A stretch of DNA of 64,000 nucleotides from Adenophora triphylla var. japonica (lineage: Eukaryota > Streptophyta > Magnoliopsida > Asterales > Campanulaceae). The translations under genes and the position numbers were made by a program. Below the pieces are notes generated by a model that ran no database searches, was not told where the DNA came from, and saw only the letters and a program-made list of their open reading frames with translations. Shown piece after piece: positions 52,729 through 64,000 of this stretch. Location: the NCBI GenBank assembly GCA_022495995.1, contig JAFEMH010001231.1, positions 248,001-312,000 of the forward strand, in the 5' to 3' direction. Each line of letters starts with the position of its first letter. Positions within the stretch are counted from its first letter, which is position 1.

Positions 52729-55700
52729 ATGGATGTCATTTGTCAGCATTGTCATGCTCTGCACTGGATTGGCGAAAAATTGGTTAAATCTTCTGTGCAT
52801 AGTCCTAGATTTGGAACATGTTGCTTGGATGGGCAAGTGAGGCTTCCTAATCTTCTAAATCCACCACCCCTGTTCAGTAAATTATATGACGGCACTGACA
52901 ACCGTTCGACGTCATTTTTTCAAGATATTCGACAGTATAATTCTGCAAATGCTTTTACGAGTCTAGGATGTTCACTAGATGATAGAGTACGATCTGGTAG
53001 GGGCCCTTATAGCTTCACTATACATGGTGAGTTGCGCCATTGTTCCGGTTCATTACTACCACATATAGATACAAATCCGATATATGCTCAACTTTACATA
53101 TATGATCCAATGGCCGCCTTAGATTTTCATCAACGTCGAAATCCAACATTAAATCGAGATTTAATGGCCAACATCCAAGAATGTTTGTTACAATACAATC
53201 CTTTTGCACCTATCTTTCGCCAGGCATGCGCAATATTAGAACAACAAAGTCAATATCAGCCTAATCAAAACCTGCCAAAGATATTTGCGTTATGATCCAA
53301 GAGCGCATCAACGGAGATATAATGCACCTACCGTAGATGAGATTGCAAAGAATCTTACCTGGTGATGGTACTGAGAGAAGGAGAACAAGAGATATTGTCC
53401 TACACTACAAAGCAACTCAAGGCTTGGAGCGGATAAGTGAAAGTCATCCAGCTTATGCACCATTACATTACGTCTTATTATTTCCTTTAGGCGAGCTGGG
53501 ATGGGAACCTTCTATGACTCTTTGGGATGTGAATAGGAATGGTCCAAGTACTAGAAGTAGAAATAGACTCACAATGATGGATTACTACAGTTATCGTTTA
53601 TTCGAACGACCAACAGAGTATTCTACCATTTTGAGAGGCAAAAAACTATTTCAGAATATTTGGTGGATGCTTGGGCCGCAACAGAGCAAAACCGTCTTCG
53701 TTACATTAGAGAAAACCAGGAGGAATACGTTCGTGTTGATTGGTATAAAGATCTCCAAGAAATTTTTGACGAGGAGAGTGGAAGACCGGATCAAATTGGT
53801 AGAAGATTTGTTCTACCATCTTCTTTCACCGGTGGACCAAGGCAGATGTATGAAATTTTTCAAGATTCCATGGCTATTACACGAGCTTATAAGCATCCAG
53901 ATATTTTCTTAACTATGACAAAGAAACCCAGCTTGGCCGAGAAATTAAAGATGCTCGCTTCCTAATCAAACCGCACTGATCGGCCAGTATTTGGTTGCTC
54001 GAGTTTTTGAATTAAAGAGAAAGCATTTGCTGAAAATAGTAAAAGATAGAAGGGTGTTTGGAAAAATAGAGGCATATGTTTTCACAATTGAATTTCAGAA
54101 ACGGGGATTGCCCCATATGCATGCTCTTTTTTTCTCGCAGATGAAGATAAGATCAGAACTCCTGAACAAGTTGATAGGGTGGTATGTGCCGAGTTACCGG
54201 ATCCGGATAACAAGCCTCGCACTTTTCGACACTAAGTTAAGAGATGCATGATACATGGACCATGCGGTACGAGAAACCCAGGTGCGCAATGTATGGAGAA
54301 TAATATGTGTAAAAAAAGATTTCCAAAACAATGGGCCGAAACAACTATTATTGATAATGACGGCTATGCAATCTATCGTCGTCGCAATAATGGAGTTGTA
54401 TTGACGGTAAGAGAGAAGGAGATAGATCATAGAGACGTTGTACCTTATAATCCTTATCTAACGGAGTTGTTTGATTGCCATATTAACGTGGAGGTGTGTG
54501 CTGGAGTTAGATGTGTGAAGTACATTCACAAGTACATATACAAAGGTCATGATCGAACAACTATGGTTTTAGGGAAAGGTGATGAAATAAAACAATATCT
54601 TGATGCGAGGTATATTGGTCCGCCCGAAGCTGCATGGCGATTATTTGGAAACACTATGCATGAAGAATTTCCTAATGTTGTTCGACTTGATCTCCATTTA
54701 CCCGGAGAACATAATGTTTCATATGATTCAAGATGTTCACGAGGTGAGATAGTTCAACAAGCAAGGGAGAAAGTAATGAAATTAATGGGTTTTTTTAGAT
54801 GTTGTGCTTTCGATGAAATGGCCCGAAATTATACTTATCAACAAATGCCGAAGCATTACACATGGAAAGATAATTTTTGGAAACGAAGACATCCAAATCG
54901 TCCAAGCCAAGCAATTGGAAAAATATATTTTGCTAGCCCTTTCGGTGGTGAGAGATTTTACCTCCGACTCTTATTAATTACTGTCAAAGGGCCAACCTCA
55001 TGGGAAAATTTACGTACATACAATGGTGTTGTATGTGATACATTTAAAGAGGCTTGCATTGCACGGGGTCTTCTAGAAGATGATGAAGAATGGAAGCAAT
55101 GTATGGAAGAAGCCTCTGTTATGAAGACCGGATACCAATTAAGAAGATTGTTTGCGCTTATTCTAACACAATGCTCTCCGATATATCCCCATGAGTTGTG
55201 GACTAGGTTTGCAATGAGTATATGTGACGATCTTCCTCACAAATTGCGCACACAATACAAAATTCCCTATTCGAATGATAGTCAAATAACAGACTATGGT
55301 CTCCATCTATTGAATGAAATATTGCAAGAATCTGGAAAAAGCTTAGAAGATTTTCCACCAATGCCTCTTCCCCATCAAAATTGGACCCAAATGACCGGCA
55401 ACAACAGGTTATTGTGGGAACATAGATAACTTATGTATGATGATCGCACTACTGGTGCAGAAGCAAATATCTCTCGCTTGAATGTCGGTCAGCGACACTG
55501 TTTTGATGCTGTGATGTCTTCGGTGAATGAAAATCGAGGGAACACCTTCTTCTTAAATGGGGGTGCAGGAACGGGTAAAACATTTTTGTACAACACAATT
55601 GCAGGTGTATGTCGTTCGCTTGATAATATCGTGATTTGTGTTGCATCATCTGGAATTGCATCATTATTGTTGGCCGGTGGCAGAACTGCACATTCTACAT

Positions 55701-56924
55701 TTTGTCTACCCCTAAATGTTTTAGAAGATACATTGTGTTCATTTACGAAACAGTCAATTCATGCCCATCTCTTTAAAGAGACCAAATTAATAATATGGGA
55801 TGAGGTCCCTATGCAGCATCGCCATTGCGTTGAGGCCGTCGATCGCAGTCTTCGAGATATTCGTGATAATGATAGCCCTTTTGGTGGAATTACCGTTGTT
55901 TTCGGTGGTGATTTTCGTCAAACTTTGCCTGTTGTTCCTAAAGGATATCGTGAGCAAATTGTAGGGTCAACTATTCAAAAATCACCACTTTGGAATAATA
56001 TACACGTCTTGACTCTATCGGAGAATATGCGGCTAGATCGAAATGATTTTGTAAATGTAGAGTTTGCGACATATTTGAACGAGGTAATTTTTTATGCATT
56101 TAAAATAAATATTTCATTAATCAACATTCATAATTAACATTAAATAAATTTCAATTATAGGTGGGAACCACTCCAAATGAGACAATTGAACTGCCTTCAA
56201 CTATTCGAAAGTGTAAAGATGTCAAAGAGCTAATATGAGAAGTTTATCCATCTTTGCATATTCCGAGGAGCTCTGCTCGGTTCTTAACTGACCGAACAAT
56301 TTTATCTCCACGTAATGATGATGTCAATTATATAAACCACAAAGCATTAGAGATATTCCCCAGTGAAATCATTAGTTATTTATCGACAGATAAATATGCG
56401 GATGATGATGCAAGTGATTCGATCGTGGCTAATCGATACCCAATAGAATATCTGAACTCACTAAATCCTCCGGTCTTCCCCCTTCAGACTTGCAGTTGAA
56501 AGTTGGTTGCCCAGTTATTTTGATGAGGAATCTTGCACCAAGGGATGGTCTTTGCAACGGAACAAGATTAAGGGTAGCTCGGTGTGGCCGACGTATTATT
56601 GAGGCTGAAATCCTGACCGGAGATAAAGCAGGCAATTTGGTATTTATACCAAGAATTTCTCTTACCCCTTCTTCGGCCGAACTTATTATTCCAATTACAA
56701 GGCGCCAATTTCCAATTAGGTTGTGTTTTGCAATGACCATAAATAAGTCACAAGGTCAATCTGTAAAATTTGTCGGCATTGATCTGCGAACTCCGGTGTT
56801 TACTCATGGCCAATTATATGTCGCATTATCTAGATGTACTACATTCGATAGGATTACGCTTCTCTTGCCATCAAAAGATGACACATCCACAACAAATATT
56901 GTTTATCCCGAAGTTCTTCTGTGA
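52729..56924 (+). pseudogene. Helitron Rep/helicase (rolling-circle transposase), decayed
   Basis: The parts are in family order. A Cys/His zinc-like start (CQHCHALHW...GTCC) comes first, then the Helitron-like N domain (52729-53960), with the HUH motif PHMHALFF at about 54110-54130. A catalytic-Tyr-like KYIHKYIYKG lies near 54520. A PIF1-type helicase follows (55433-56924) with Walker A GGAGTGKT near 55560, a Walker B-like [15 protein letters not shown], and the C-terminal TINKSQGQS and YVALSRC. Frameshifts or stops occur near 53290, 53347, 53660, 53960, 54140 and 54236. The helicase half is interrupted again near 56090-56240 and 56470. No intact protein can be made, so movement would need another copy. 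Confidence 0.9.
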
Positions 56925-57253
56925 GGCTTATATAATAGGTATGATTCCTAAAATTTCTTTTCTGAATGTAACATCTTTCATCCTTTTATAGCCTACAAGT
57001 ATAAATTATTATTATGTAACTGTTATTATATGTGTATACCTCGAGTTACAATGTTTGTTCTTGATTACATATTGCTTATTTGATTAAAATTTATATATTA
57101 TTGATCTCATGTTTTATATAGCCTATTACAAGTATAAAGTATTATTATTTAACTGTTACTATATGTGTATAACTCAAGTTATAATGTTTGTTCATGATTA
57201 CATATGGCTTATTTGATTTAATTTATATATTCTTGATCTCATGTATCTAATAG

Positions 57254-57572
57254 GCACCCACCCCCGTGGTTGATAATTTGCAAGTGCCTCCTCCGGCTAC
57301 TAATATTGTACAAGAGACTGAACCTCTCTACTCCGATGATGATATTTGGGATGACCCAACTTTTATTGACGAAATGGTATATTTCTCTTATATATATGTA
57401 ATCTAATTTAATTCATCTATTGTAGTTAAATTATTGTGTTTAATATCTTTTTATTTTTTTCAATGCTCAGGATGAGGCCGAGAAAAATGCTATCGCATTT
57501 TTTGCCGCTAGAAATGCTGCCGCGCGTTTTTCTAGTACCGTCAATGATGTGAAATCGGAACCTGAAGACTAA
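57254..57572 (+). pseudogene. Possible C-terminal exons of the Helitron protein
   Basis: Two exon-like pieces follow the helicase. 57254-57376 encodes PTPVVDNLQVPPP...SDDDIWDDPTF and ends at a GT donor. 57471-57572 encodes DEAEKNAIAFFAARNAAARF...SEPED and a stop. Acceptor sites (TAG, CTCAG) precede both. Joining to the helicase frame is not clean, so they could instead be a captured fragment. The stretches 56925-57253 and 57573-57945 show nothing else. Confidence 0.45.
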
Positions 57573-58137
57573 TAAATGCTTACTTTACATTTTTTTAATA
57601 ATTAAACATTGATTTTTCTTTGGAATAAGTGAGGCGTAGAATTCTTCCAATTTATTTTTAAATTATAAAGTTTAGATATTGTTTTATTATTTTCCGTGTT
57701 TATATATTCCAGCTCTATTTTGACATATTTGGAAGTCTTTGCTGGTAATTGTGACAAAAGGTGGCTTTGAATTAGTCCTCTTTGTTGCAATGTCATTTGA
57801 AGTACATTTGTGAAAAATTGCTGGAGGTATTGTATGGGCTGAAAGTTTTTTTTTTATGTGATTCTGACATTCAAGTAGGTATTATCCTTTGCTGTGTAGC
57901 CTGTTAGGTGTGAATTCTTTTACTGGAATGCAATTCATATGCAAAACAGAGAGTAGACGTGTCCATTTTATAAATCGAACCGATCAATCGGGAGGTTGAA
58001 AACCGGCCAAAACCGGTCAAAACCGGTCAACGGCGGTTAATCGGAACCGGCTAACCGTAACCGGTTATTGGCCGGTTCGGTTAAGGTTGAGATTTTTGAA
58101 AAACCGGTCAACCGTCGGTTAACCGCCGGTTTTTGAC

Positions 58138-58247
58138 TTGCTCGGCCGAGTCATATGAGTTGCTCGGCCGAGCAGAACCTTCCAGTTTGTTATTAACAAA
58201 CTGAAGGTTACTCGCTTCGGCCGAGTCATATGAGGTGCTCGGCCGAG
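58138..58247. repeat. CTCGGCCGAG palindrome array, left end of the hAT element
   Basis: Four copies (one reading TTCGGCCGAG) are spaced 20-55 bp apart. Six more, one reading CTCGACCGAG, occupy 61350-61515 at the right end. They are probably subterminal transposase-binding sites. Confidence 0.75.
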
Positions 58248-58598
58248 CATAACGCCAGAACATGTTCCAACGGCTACTTTTTCAAAAACTAGCCGTTATT
58301 TTTAAAAACTAGCCGTTAATTTTGTTATTGGGCAGTCAAAAATTAAAAAAAAATGTTTTTTTTGCCTAATTTACTAACTATAAATATCACCCTCCTCCTC
58401 CCATTTTATTTCCACCTTATTTCTCTCTACTCTTTCTCTTCTACTCTCAAATATTCACATATACTCTCACCCTCATCCAATTTTTAGTTAAATATTGTTC
58501 CATTTTCAGTTAGTTTTCTAACGAAATTAGTGCTTTTCTCCATTTTCATCCATTTTTAAGCTCCGTTTTGTTTTCAAACTTCATTTTCTCTTATATAA

Positions 58599-60812
58599 AT
58601 GGCTGCAAATCAAAGAAGAAGCAATTTAGGCAAGTCCGTTGTTGATTCTTCCTCCCCCAACGATGATTTTGATCATCAAAATCCAAATATTCAACAAAAT
58701 GAGGAAGAAGAACAAGTTGAAATTGAAAGTGGTAATGCTAGGAGTGGTAGGGGCAGCCGAGCTAGGGGAGGTGGTCGGGGTCGGGTCCTCGGGGACAACG
58801 ACAAGAAAGAGAGCCACAATCGATACCTTCGCCATCCATTTCAAAGAAAAGAAAAATTACTGCCGAGGATGATTATAATTTTCGAGCATGTTGCAACTAT
58901 TGTAATGCGACTTACGCATGGAAAAGAGGTGGAGGGCATGGGACGCTCAACGGGCATTTGGCGGCAAAACATCCCGAGAAACTTGGCATTTTCGCTTCGC
59001 AAACTCAATTACAATTTCAACGTAGTTCGGGTTCGGGTGCACAAGGTTCGTCTTCCCCTTCTTCCGTCCTTTTTAAATTTGACAAGTGGGTTTATAGGGA
59101 TGAACTAGCCAAATTTATTTGCGTTAAAGGCCTTCCTTTTAATTTTGCGGATTGTGATTTTTATGAAAATTTTGCTCGCCTTTCTTTGAACCCCGCCGCC
59201 ACGAGAGTACCACGTACGAATCTCGTACGTGATATTACTAGAGTGGTTGAAAGATATAAAAAAGATTTAATTGGTGTTTTATCAAAATTAGAAAATAAAG
59301 TTTCAATTTGTGCCGATGGTTGGAGTGATCATTGGCAAAGAAATACTTATTTTGGGCGTTACTTGCCATTGGATAGATAATTCATGGAAAATCCAAAAAA
59401 GATTAATTGCTTACAAAGATTTTGAGCCACCGCATTCCGCGGAAAATATTTGTGCGAAATTGCTTGAGATTTTTCTTGAATATGGTATTTTAAATAAAAT
59501 ATTTACTATTTCATTTGACAACGCAAGTGCTAATACGGCTAGTTTGCCCGATTTAATTACCGTTTGTCAACCCTCACTTGGGGGTAAGTTTTTTCATATT
59601 AGATGTTTATGTCATATAATTAATTTATGTGTTAGAGATGGTTTAGATGCATTAGAAACTTATGTTAAGCCAATTAGACGAGCTCTTCAATTTATTTCAA
59701 AAAAATTCTAATACAAAAAAGTGGATAAAGTTTTTAAGAAGTAAAAGTGTGCCTTAGGACAAATATTTTACTTACGATGTTCCAACTAGGTGGAATTCCA
59801 CCTATAAAATGTTAAGCGATGGTTTTGCTTATAAAGATCTCCTAACGCAATTTTTTATGTCAGTTGGCTATCATGAACCTCTATTTACTCATCATTGGAA
59901 TGCATGCATTAATTTATGTGAATTGTTAAAGATTTTAATACCGCTACTTTGGCTTTTTCGGGAGTTTATTATCCAACTTCCGTTTTGGTGCTAGAGCATT
60001 GTATTGCAATTGTTACTATTTTTGACAATTTAAAAGATTGCCCTATTTTAAACCAATGCATTTTTAACATGAGACAAAAGTGGCTTAAATATTTTGACAC
60101 TATTCCGTCTCTTTTCTTGGTTGCAAAGTTATTAGATCCCCGAGTTAAATTAGATGATTTAGAGTCCATTATAACTTATTATTATATGAAATTATATCCC
60201 GATGGTGACGGTATTTATGAACTTTCGTCAAATATTGTTAATGACACAAAAAATGATTTGATTAACCTTTTTAATGAGTATAATGTCTTATATGGAAACA
60301 CTTCTCAAAGGCAACAACATGAAGATGATTCCTCTACTCTCCAACCAAGTTTTACTAGTGGGGATCCATATAGTTTTATTACAAATTTGTATAGTAAAAA
60401 ATATGGTCCTTCTCGAGGTTCATCTTCATCATCATCAAACCTTCCCGTGGAGTTAGAAACCTATTTCACTACAAACTTTGAATTAAATCAAGATCCAAAT
60501 TCAAATGAATTTGATGTTTTACAATGGTGGTCAAGAAGGAAAGACATTTATCCTATACTTTCCATAGTTGCTAAAGAAGTATTAGCCTCTCCCGCTTCAA
60601 CGGTGGCGGTTGAATCGGCATTTAGCGTTGGTGGAAATGTTTTGGATGAAAGACGTTCTCAACTAACAAGTGAAAACTTGGAACATCAACTTTTACTTGG
60701 CGATTGGGTTATAGCGGAAAAAAGGCAACAAGACATGCCTTATGATGAGGATCTATTGGATCCAAGATATCAATACGATGTCGAGGACTCTACGGAAAGT
60801 AGTGATGAATGA
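58599..60812 (+). pseudogene. hAT transposase, several frameshifts
   Basis: The start codon is at 58599, with an acidic/glycine-arginine N-terminus (MAANQRRSNLGKSV). A BED-type zinc finger follows (CCNYCNATYAWKRG...HLAAKHPE, about 58890-58980), then an RNase H-like catalytic region with ADGWSD and SFDNASANT. The hAT C-terminal dimerisation domain (WWSRRKDIYP...LASPASTVAVESAFSVGG) is at about 60520-60640, and the stop is at 60812. Frame changes near 58800-58840, 59340, 59710 and 59935 break it into at least five pieces. The protein cannot be made as is, but the ends remain usable by an active relative. Confidence 0.9.
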
Positions 60813-61064
60813 ATCATGTTTTAGATTAATTTTTATTTTAATTAGATTAGTTTAGACTTTAGATTAGATTTATTTTTAATTAATTGTAATAGTTAGGTTG
60901 AGGTAAAGGCTCCTAAATGTCCCCCCTTATTTATAAAAGGGCAAGGTTGGTTGTCTCCCTCTTTGTAATTTTATTTTGATTAATAAAATTTAAGGGTACC
61001 GTCCCTTTTTTCTTTTATATACTTGTTTCTTTTAAAAAAAGTTAAGTTTTCTTTTTTTCAAAAT

Positions 61065-61330
61065 TCATAACTTTTTTTATAAACCATTTTTCAAAAAATG
61101 TATGTAGATAACTTAAGTTTAAAATAGTCTTATTTATCCAAAAAAAAATTGAAAAAAATTAAAAGTTAACTTTTTTCAAAAAACCGTTAACTTTCATTTC
61201 TTTAAAAATTCATAACTTTTTTTATAAACCTTTTTGTAAAAAATGTATGTAGTAAACTTAAGTTTAAAATAGTCTTATCTATCCAAAAAAATTGAAAAAA
61301 TAAAAGTTAACTTTTTTCAAAAAACCGTTA
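61065..61330 (+). repeat. Tandem duplication of about 140 bp in the hAT 3' region
   Basis: Blocks containing ATGTATGTAGATAACTTAAG or ATGTATGTAGTAAACTTAAG, followed by AAAATAGTCTTAT(T/C)TATCC, lie one after the other. Confidence 0.7.
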
Positions 61331-61697
61331 AAAAAATTAACTGAAAAATGATATGCTCGGCCGAGCAACACCAAAGACTCGGCCGAGCAACCCTCAACCC
61401 CTAAACCCTAAAAGGGTTGCTCGGCCGAGCGACACCAAAGACTCGGCCGAGCAACCCTCAAAACCCTAAACCCTAAAAGGGTTGCTCGGCCGAGCAACAA
61501 CAAGGACTCGACCGAGCATATCCAAACCGTCAAACCGGAGGTTAACCGAATAACCGTGAAAACCGTAAACCGCCTAAACCGTAACCGGTTTAGCCGGTTA
61601 GGCGGTTCGGTTCCGATTGGTGATTTGGGGGTTGAAAACCGGAAGTTATAAACCGGCTAACCGGCGGTTGGCCCAACCGGCCACGTCTAACAGAGAG

Positions 61698-62360
61698 TTC
61701 ATATACATTTGGGTAAATTCTCTCGGCACCAATGTTAATTTAGTTGAGGGTCTCTCTCTTCCTACTCCGTTCTCTCCCTTGACGAATTTAATTTAATTTT
61801 TTTCTTTTTCTTTTTTTTGGGTATTGGAATTGTGGAGTGCATAGATAGCCTCGGTCCATTGTCAAAAGCGTGGTCAATGAGTGAATGCGAGTGCAAGAGT
61901 TAATTCCTTTTCTTTTTCTTTTTTTTGGTTGCAAGCCTATCTGTAGTTCTTTGTTTTCAATTTCTATATGTTTCTAAAACTTATAAGATGTATTATTGTT
62001 TCCTAGCATGTTTACGATTTGGACGAAAGCATCTCTTGCTCATAGAATTTCGGATTCAGGTACGTTCTCTTTGTCTTTCGTTTGCCTCATTACTTTTACT
62101 GAGCTCTAGCTGATAACTTTTTAACCTGTGTGTAGCCTTAGTATTTCTCAATTTGATCTTTTGAACCGTTCCCCATTTTCACGATTATGTTAATTTATGA
62201 TATGTTCTTTGTCTATCTACGGGAAAAATTTGTAAGTTCTTTCTCCTAAACTTTGACATCCTCACAAACTAATGGTTTCTGTAAATAGGTTGGGAAAAGT
62301 CCTGACATTGAATGTATTTTAACATACATTTGTGATCTTTTTGGCTTTCATTGAATGTAG
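61698..62360. other. Flank of the hAT element, no gene supported
   Basis: Leader-like CT-rich sequence (61740-61825) and short frames. An exon-like piece ending at a GTACGT donor at 62058-62063 could be an earlier exon of the decarboxylase fragment, but the protein match is poor. Confidence 0.35.
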
Positions 62361-62730
62361 ATCTTGTGGTGGAAATTTCTCTACAGCCTTGGAAAGTGTT
62401 CAGGCCTGATGGGGTAAGATGCTTTGACGTAGATCATACTTTCCAGAATCCAGTTAATCAACATGCTGATGAGAAGCTTTTCCAAAATTGTCATTGTTTC
62501 GAAATAGCTTTTTTACTGCATCGTATTGACTACTGCTACAGGTCATTTTATTTTCAGATATTCTTACTCCTCTGCCTGGAATGAACATTCCCTTTGACAT
62601 TATAAAAGGAAAGGGTCCCGTCATATTCAATCCTCTAAGCACAGCTGCTGATGTTGATCAAGTGAGAGAATTTACTCTTGAAGAGTGGGTTCCATATGTT
62701 GGGGAGGCATTGACAATCTTGAGAAAGGAG
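62361..62730 (+). pseudogene. Uroporphyrinogen III decarboxylase fragment (two exons)
   Basis: Exon a (62361-62413) encodes DLVVEISLQPWKVFRPDG. Exon b (62542-62730) encodes VILFSDILTPLPGMNIPFDI, then KGKGPVIFNPLS and EWVPYVGEALTILRKE, all in frame with intact splice sites. This is the N-terminal third of the plastid haem/chlorophyll enzyme that decarboxylates uroporphyrinogen III. The preceding exons (transit peptide, the arginine-containing active-site start) and all following exons are absent. It sits 0.65 kb from a Helitron-like 3' end on the same strand. Confidence 0.82.
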
Positions 62731-62920
62731 GTCTGAGTTGACTCATTTCTGTTTAGTATCTATTACTTCTCTTTCTGATTGTGCAAGTGCGAGTGTGTGA
62801 TATGCGTAGATTATTACTTAATATGTTACTTGATTCTTGATTACTTTGAGTGCATTAACAAAACATAGTTCGACCCTTTACCTTCTATAATAAAAGGATA
62901 TGTGTGTTTCTTTTACCTCA

Positions 62921-63298
62921 GAATGGGACTCCTTGAGCACGCCAATGGAAGAGAATGCAGCTTAAAACCATCTTCCAATCGTCTTCAAGCTTAGGACTGA
63001 GGTCCGTCACGTCCATTCATTTATGTCTGTTGGTTTAACAACTAAGGTTCTTGGATTGCGTCCTCTAGAAACATTTTTGTGCACTTATCTAGGCGCAAAA
63101 TTTTATCATGAAAATGCTCAAGTAAGTGCAATATTTTTTATTCAGTTTCCTTTTTTTGTACCATTGGTTATTAAATATAATAATTCTTTTCATAATGCAT
63201 TTTGTTCTTTTTCCAGTCATAAGGATTTTTTTGCTTTTAGATACAACTATGAGCTTTTGCCAATATCACCGAATATGAAGTTTGAATGTGAAAGATAG
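62921..63298 (+). other. Exon-like sequence of unknown origin before the Helitron end
   Basis: After an acceptor-like CAG near 62922 there are open stretches, including SVGLTTKVLGLRPLETF (63023 on) and a donor-like AAG/GTAAGT... near 63120. I do not recognise a family. It may be further captured host sequence. Confidence 0.3.
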
Positions 63299-63379
63299 TT
63301 GATGATGAGTAATGGAGAAGCTTGGAATAATGAGAAAGGGAGTATTTGATGGGGATGGGGATATAAGTGGGGGTACTGA

Positions 63380-63410
63380 CCCGTGCGGTCCGCACGGGCT
63401 AAGAGTACTA
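63380..63410 (+). other. Helitron-like 3' end
   Basis: The hairpin CCCGTGCGGTCCGCACGGG (63380-63398) is followed by CTAAGAGTACTA. The same GAGTACTA string closes the 3' end at 49161, but here the last bases read CTAT instead of CTRR. This may close the Helitron whose protein region starts at 51684. Confidence 0.55.
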
Positions 63411-63420
63411 TATTTAAACA

Positions 63421-63571
63421 TAGGCCTGGCAAAAATTGCTTATTACCCGTCAATTTGCCGAACTCAACTCAATAATTATCCATCCCAACCCAATTTATTT
63501 TGCGGGTTAAGATGGGTAACCCGTTCTAACTCATTTAATTTTGCGAGTTGGGATAAATTAAACCTGCTAAC
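63421..63571. mobile_element. Left part of a hAT-like MITE
   Basis: It starts TAGGCCTGGCAAAAATTG, a common plant hAT end, and contains repeated GGGTAACCCG/GCGGGTTA words. The other end is not visible because another element begins at 63572. Confidence 0.5.
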
Positions 63572-64000
63572 TGATGATGTCCAAACGGGTAGCCCTGCCC
63601 GGCCCGGCCCGTCAACCACGGGTTAAACGGACAAACGGGCTTTATCCGGCCCGTCCGTGAGGAGAAACGGGCTAAAGCCCGGCCCGTCGGTTTCATGGGG
63701 GTAAGGCCCGCCCGTTTTGCCCGGATCCAAGGATCCACGGGCTAAACGGGTTTTCACCTTTTTTTTTTTTTACAAAAGCTGAAATGGGGATGGGGGGATT
63801 CAAACCTGGGTGAAATGGAATTATTGGATGTCACATTACCACTTGGAAAGAATGTTATTGCTGTTAATTATCCAAATTTTAAATATAAATTATAAAAATA
63901 AAAAAACGGGCCAAACGGAAATTGGGCAAACGGGCTTTGGAAACCCGCGGGCTTGGCCCGCCCGTCGACCAAAAATCACAGCCTGGCCTGTACCGTCAAC
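63572..64000. mobile_element. Non-autonomous hAT element, runs off the window
   Basis: It starts TGATGATGTCCAAACGGG and is an inverted relative of the element at 44476-45002 over its visible length, including the shared GATCCAAGGATCC centre and the A-rich run. The right end lies beyond the window. Confidence 0.8.

Larger units (their letters stand above)
57954..61689 (+). mobile_element. hAT DNA transposon (3.7 kb) with complete ends
   Basis: A perfect 8-bp duplication ACAGAGAG lies at 57946-57953 and 61690-61697. The ends are TAGACGTGTCC and, on the complement, TAGACGTGGCC. Subterminal zones of about 120-190 bp at both ends are dense in AACCGG/CCGGTT words, and next to them lie copies of the palindrome CTCGGCCGAG. 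It is inserted 0.4 kb downstream of the Helitron protein region. Confidence 0.95.

Noticed and set aside
58626..58844. Minus-strand ORF over the hAT start
   Set aside because: Shadow of the Gly/Arg-rich N-terminus of the transposase.

Overview
This window is nuclear DNA of a flowering plant, almost certainly a core eudicot. The host genes have GT-AG introns, two of them (plastid ribosomal protein S17 and PsaH) carry N-terminal plastid transit peptides, and one is a clear GLABRA2-type HD-ZIP IV gene. About two thirds of the sequence is transposable elements of nearly every plant class. The species cannot be fixed from the sequence alone.

Layout. 1-18.3 kb is retrotransposon territory. A Tat-lineage LTR end with primer-binding site reads rightwards (1-900). 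A nearly intact 2,023-codon Tat-lineage Ty3/Gypsy polyprotein lies on the minus strand (2127-8198). Its 5' region was split by a Ty1/Copia insertion that became a three-LTR tandem composite (9138-17800, target duplication CCTTA). 18.3-21.6 kb is gene-poor and holds two SINE-derived pieces. 21.66-37.3 kb is a gene island: a GLABRA2-like homeobox gene (+), plastid RPS17 (-), PSAH (+) and a RopGEF/PRONE gene (-). Many small insertions sit in or beside these genes, each recognised by its target duplication.

37.7-47.3 kb is nested transposon DNA: a SINE, a foldback element with an extreme C-rich/A-T-tract minisatellite, and a MULE-like element (9-bp duplication) invaded by a truncated Copia element and by a 3.5-kb solo LTR that itself holds a hAT MITE. 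47.5-49.2 kb has a broken aspartic-protease fragment followed by a Helitron-type 3' end. 49.7-63.4 kb is a decayed autonomous Helitron (Rep plus PIF1-like helicase, at least five disruptions) with host exon fragments (a METTL13-like methyltransferase and uroporphyrinogen decarboxylase) within or next to it. A complete but mutated hAT transposon (57954-61689) is inserted downstream of the helicase. The window ends in further hAT-type MITEs.

The four host genes do not form a pathway; they are ordinary neighbours. The main biological stories are transposon effects on them. The GLABRA2-like gene has a 5-kb transposon-filled intron inside its homeodomain codons, and a nested SINE/hAT insertion beside an exon whose splice acceptor and first codons appear to be missing. 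RPS17 and PSAH share an upstream interval colonised by a hAT MITE and by a chimeric SINE containing an RPS17-upstream-like segment that lacks the MITE. I found no clearly new enzymatic system. The most unusual items are these chimeric structures, the Helitron-associated gene fragments, the C-rich foldback element and the palindrome-studded hAT ends.
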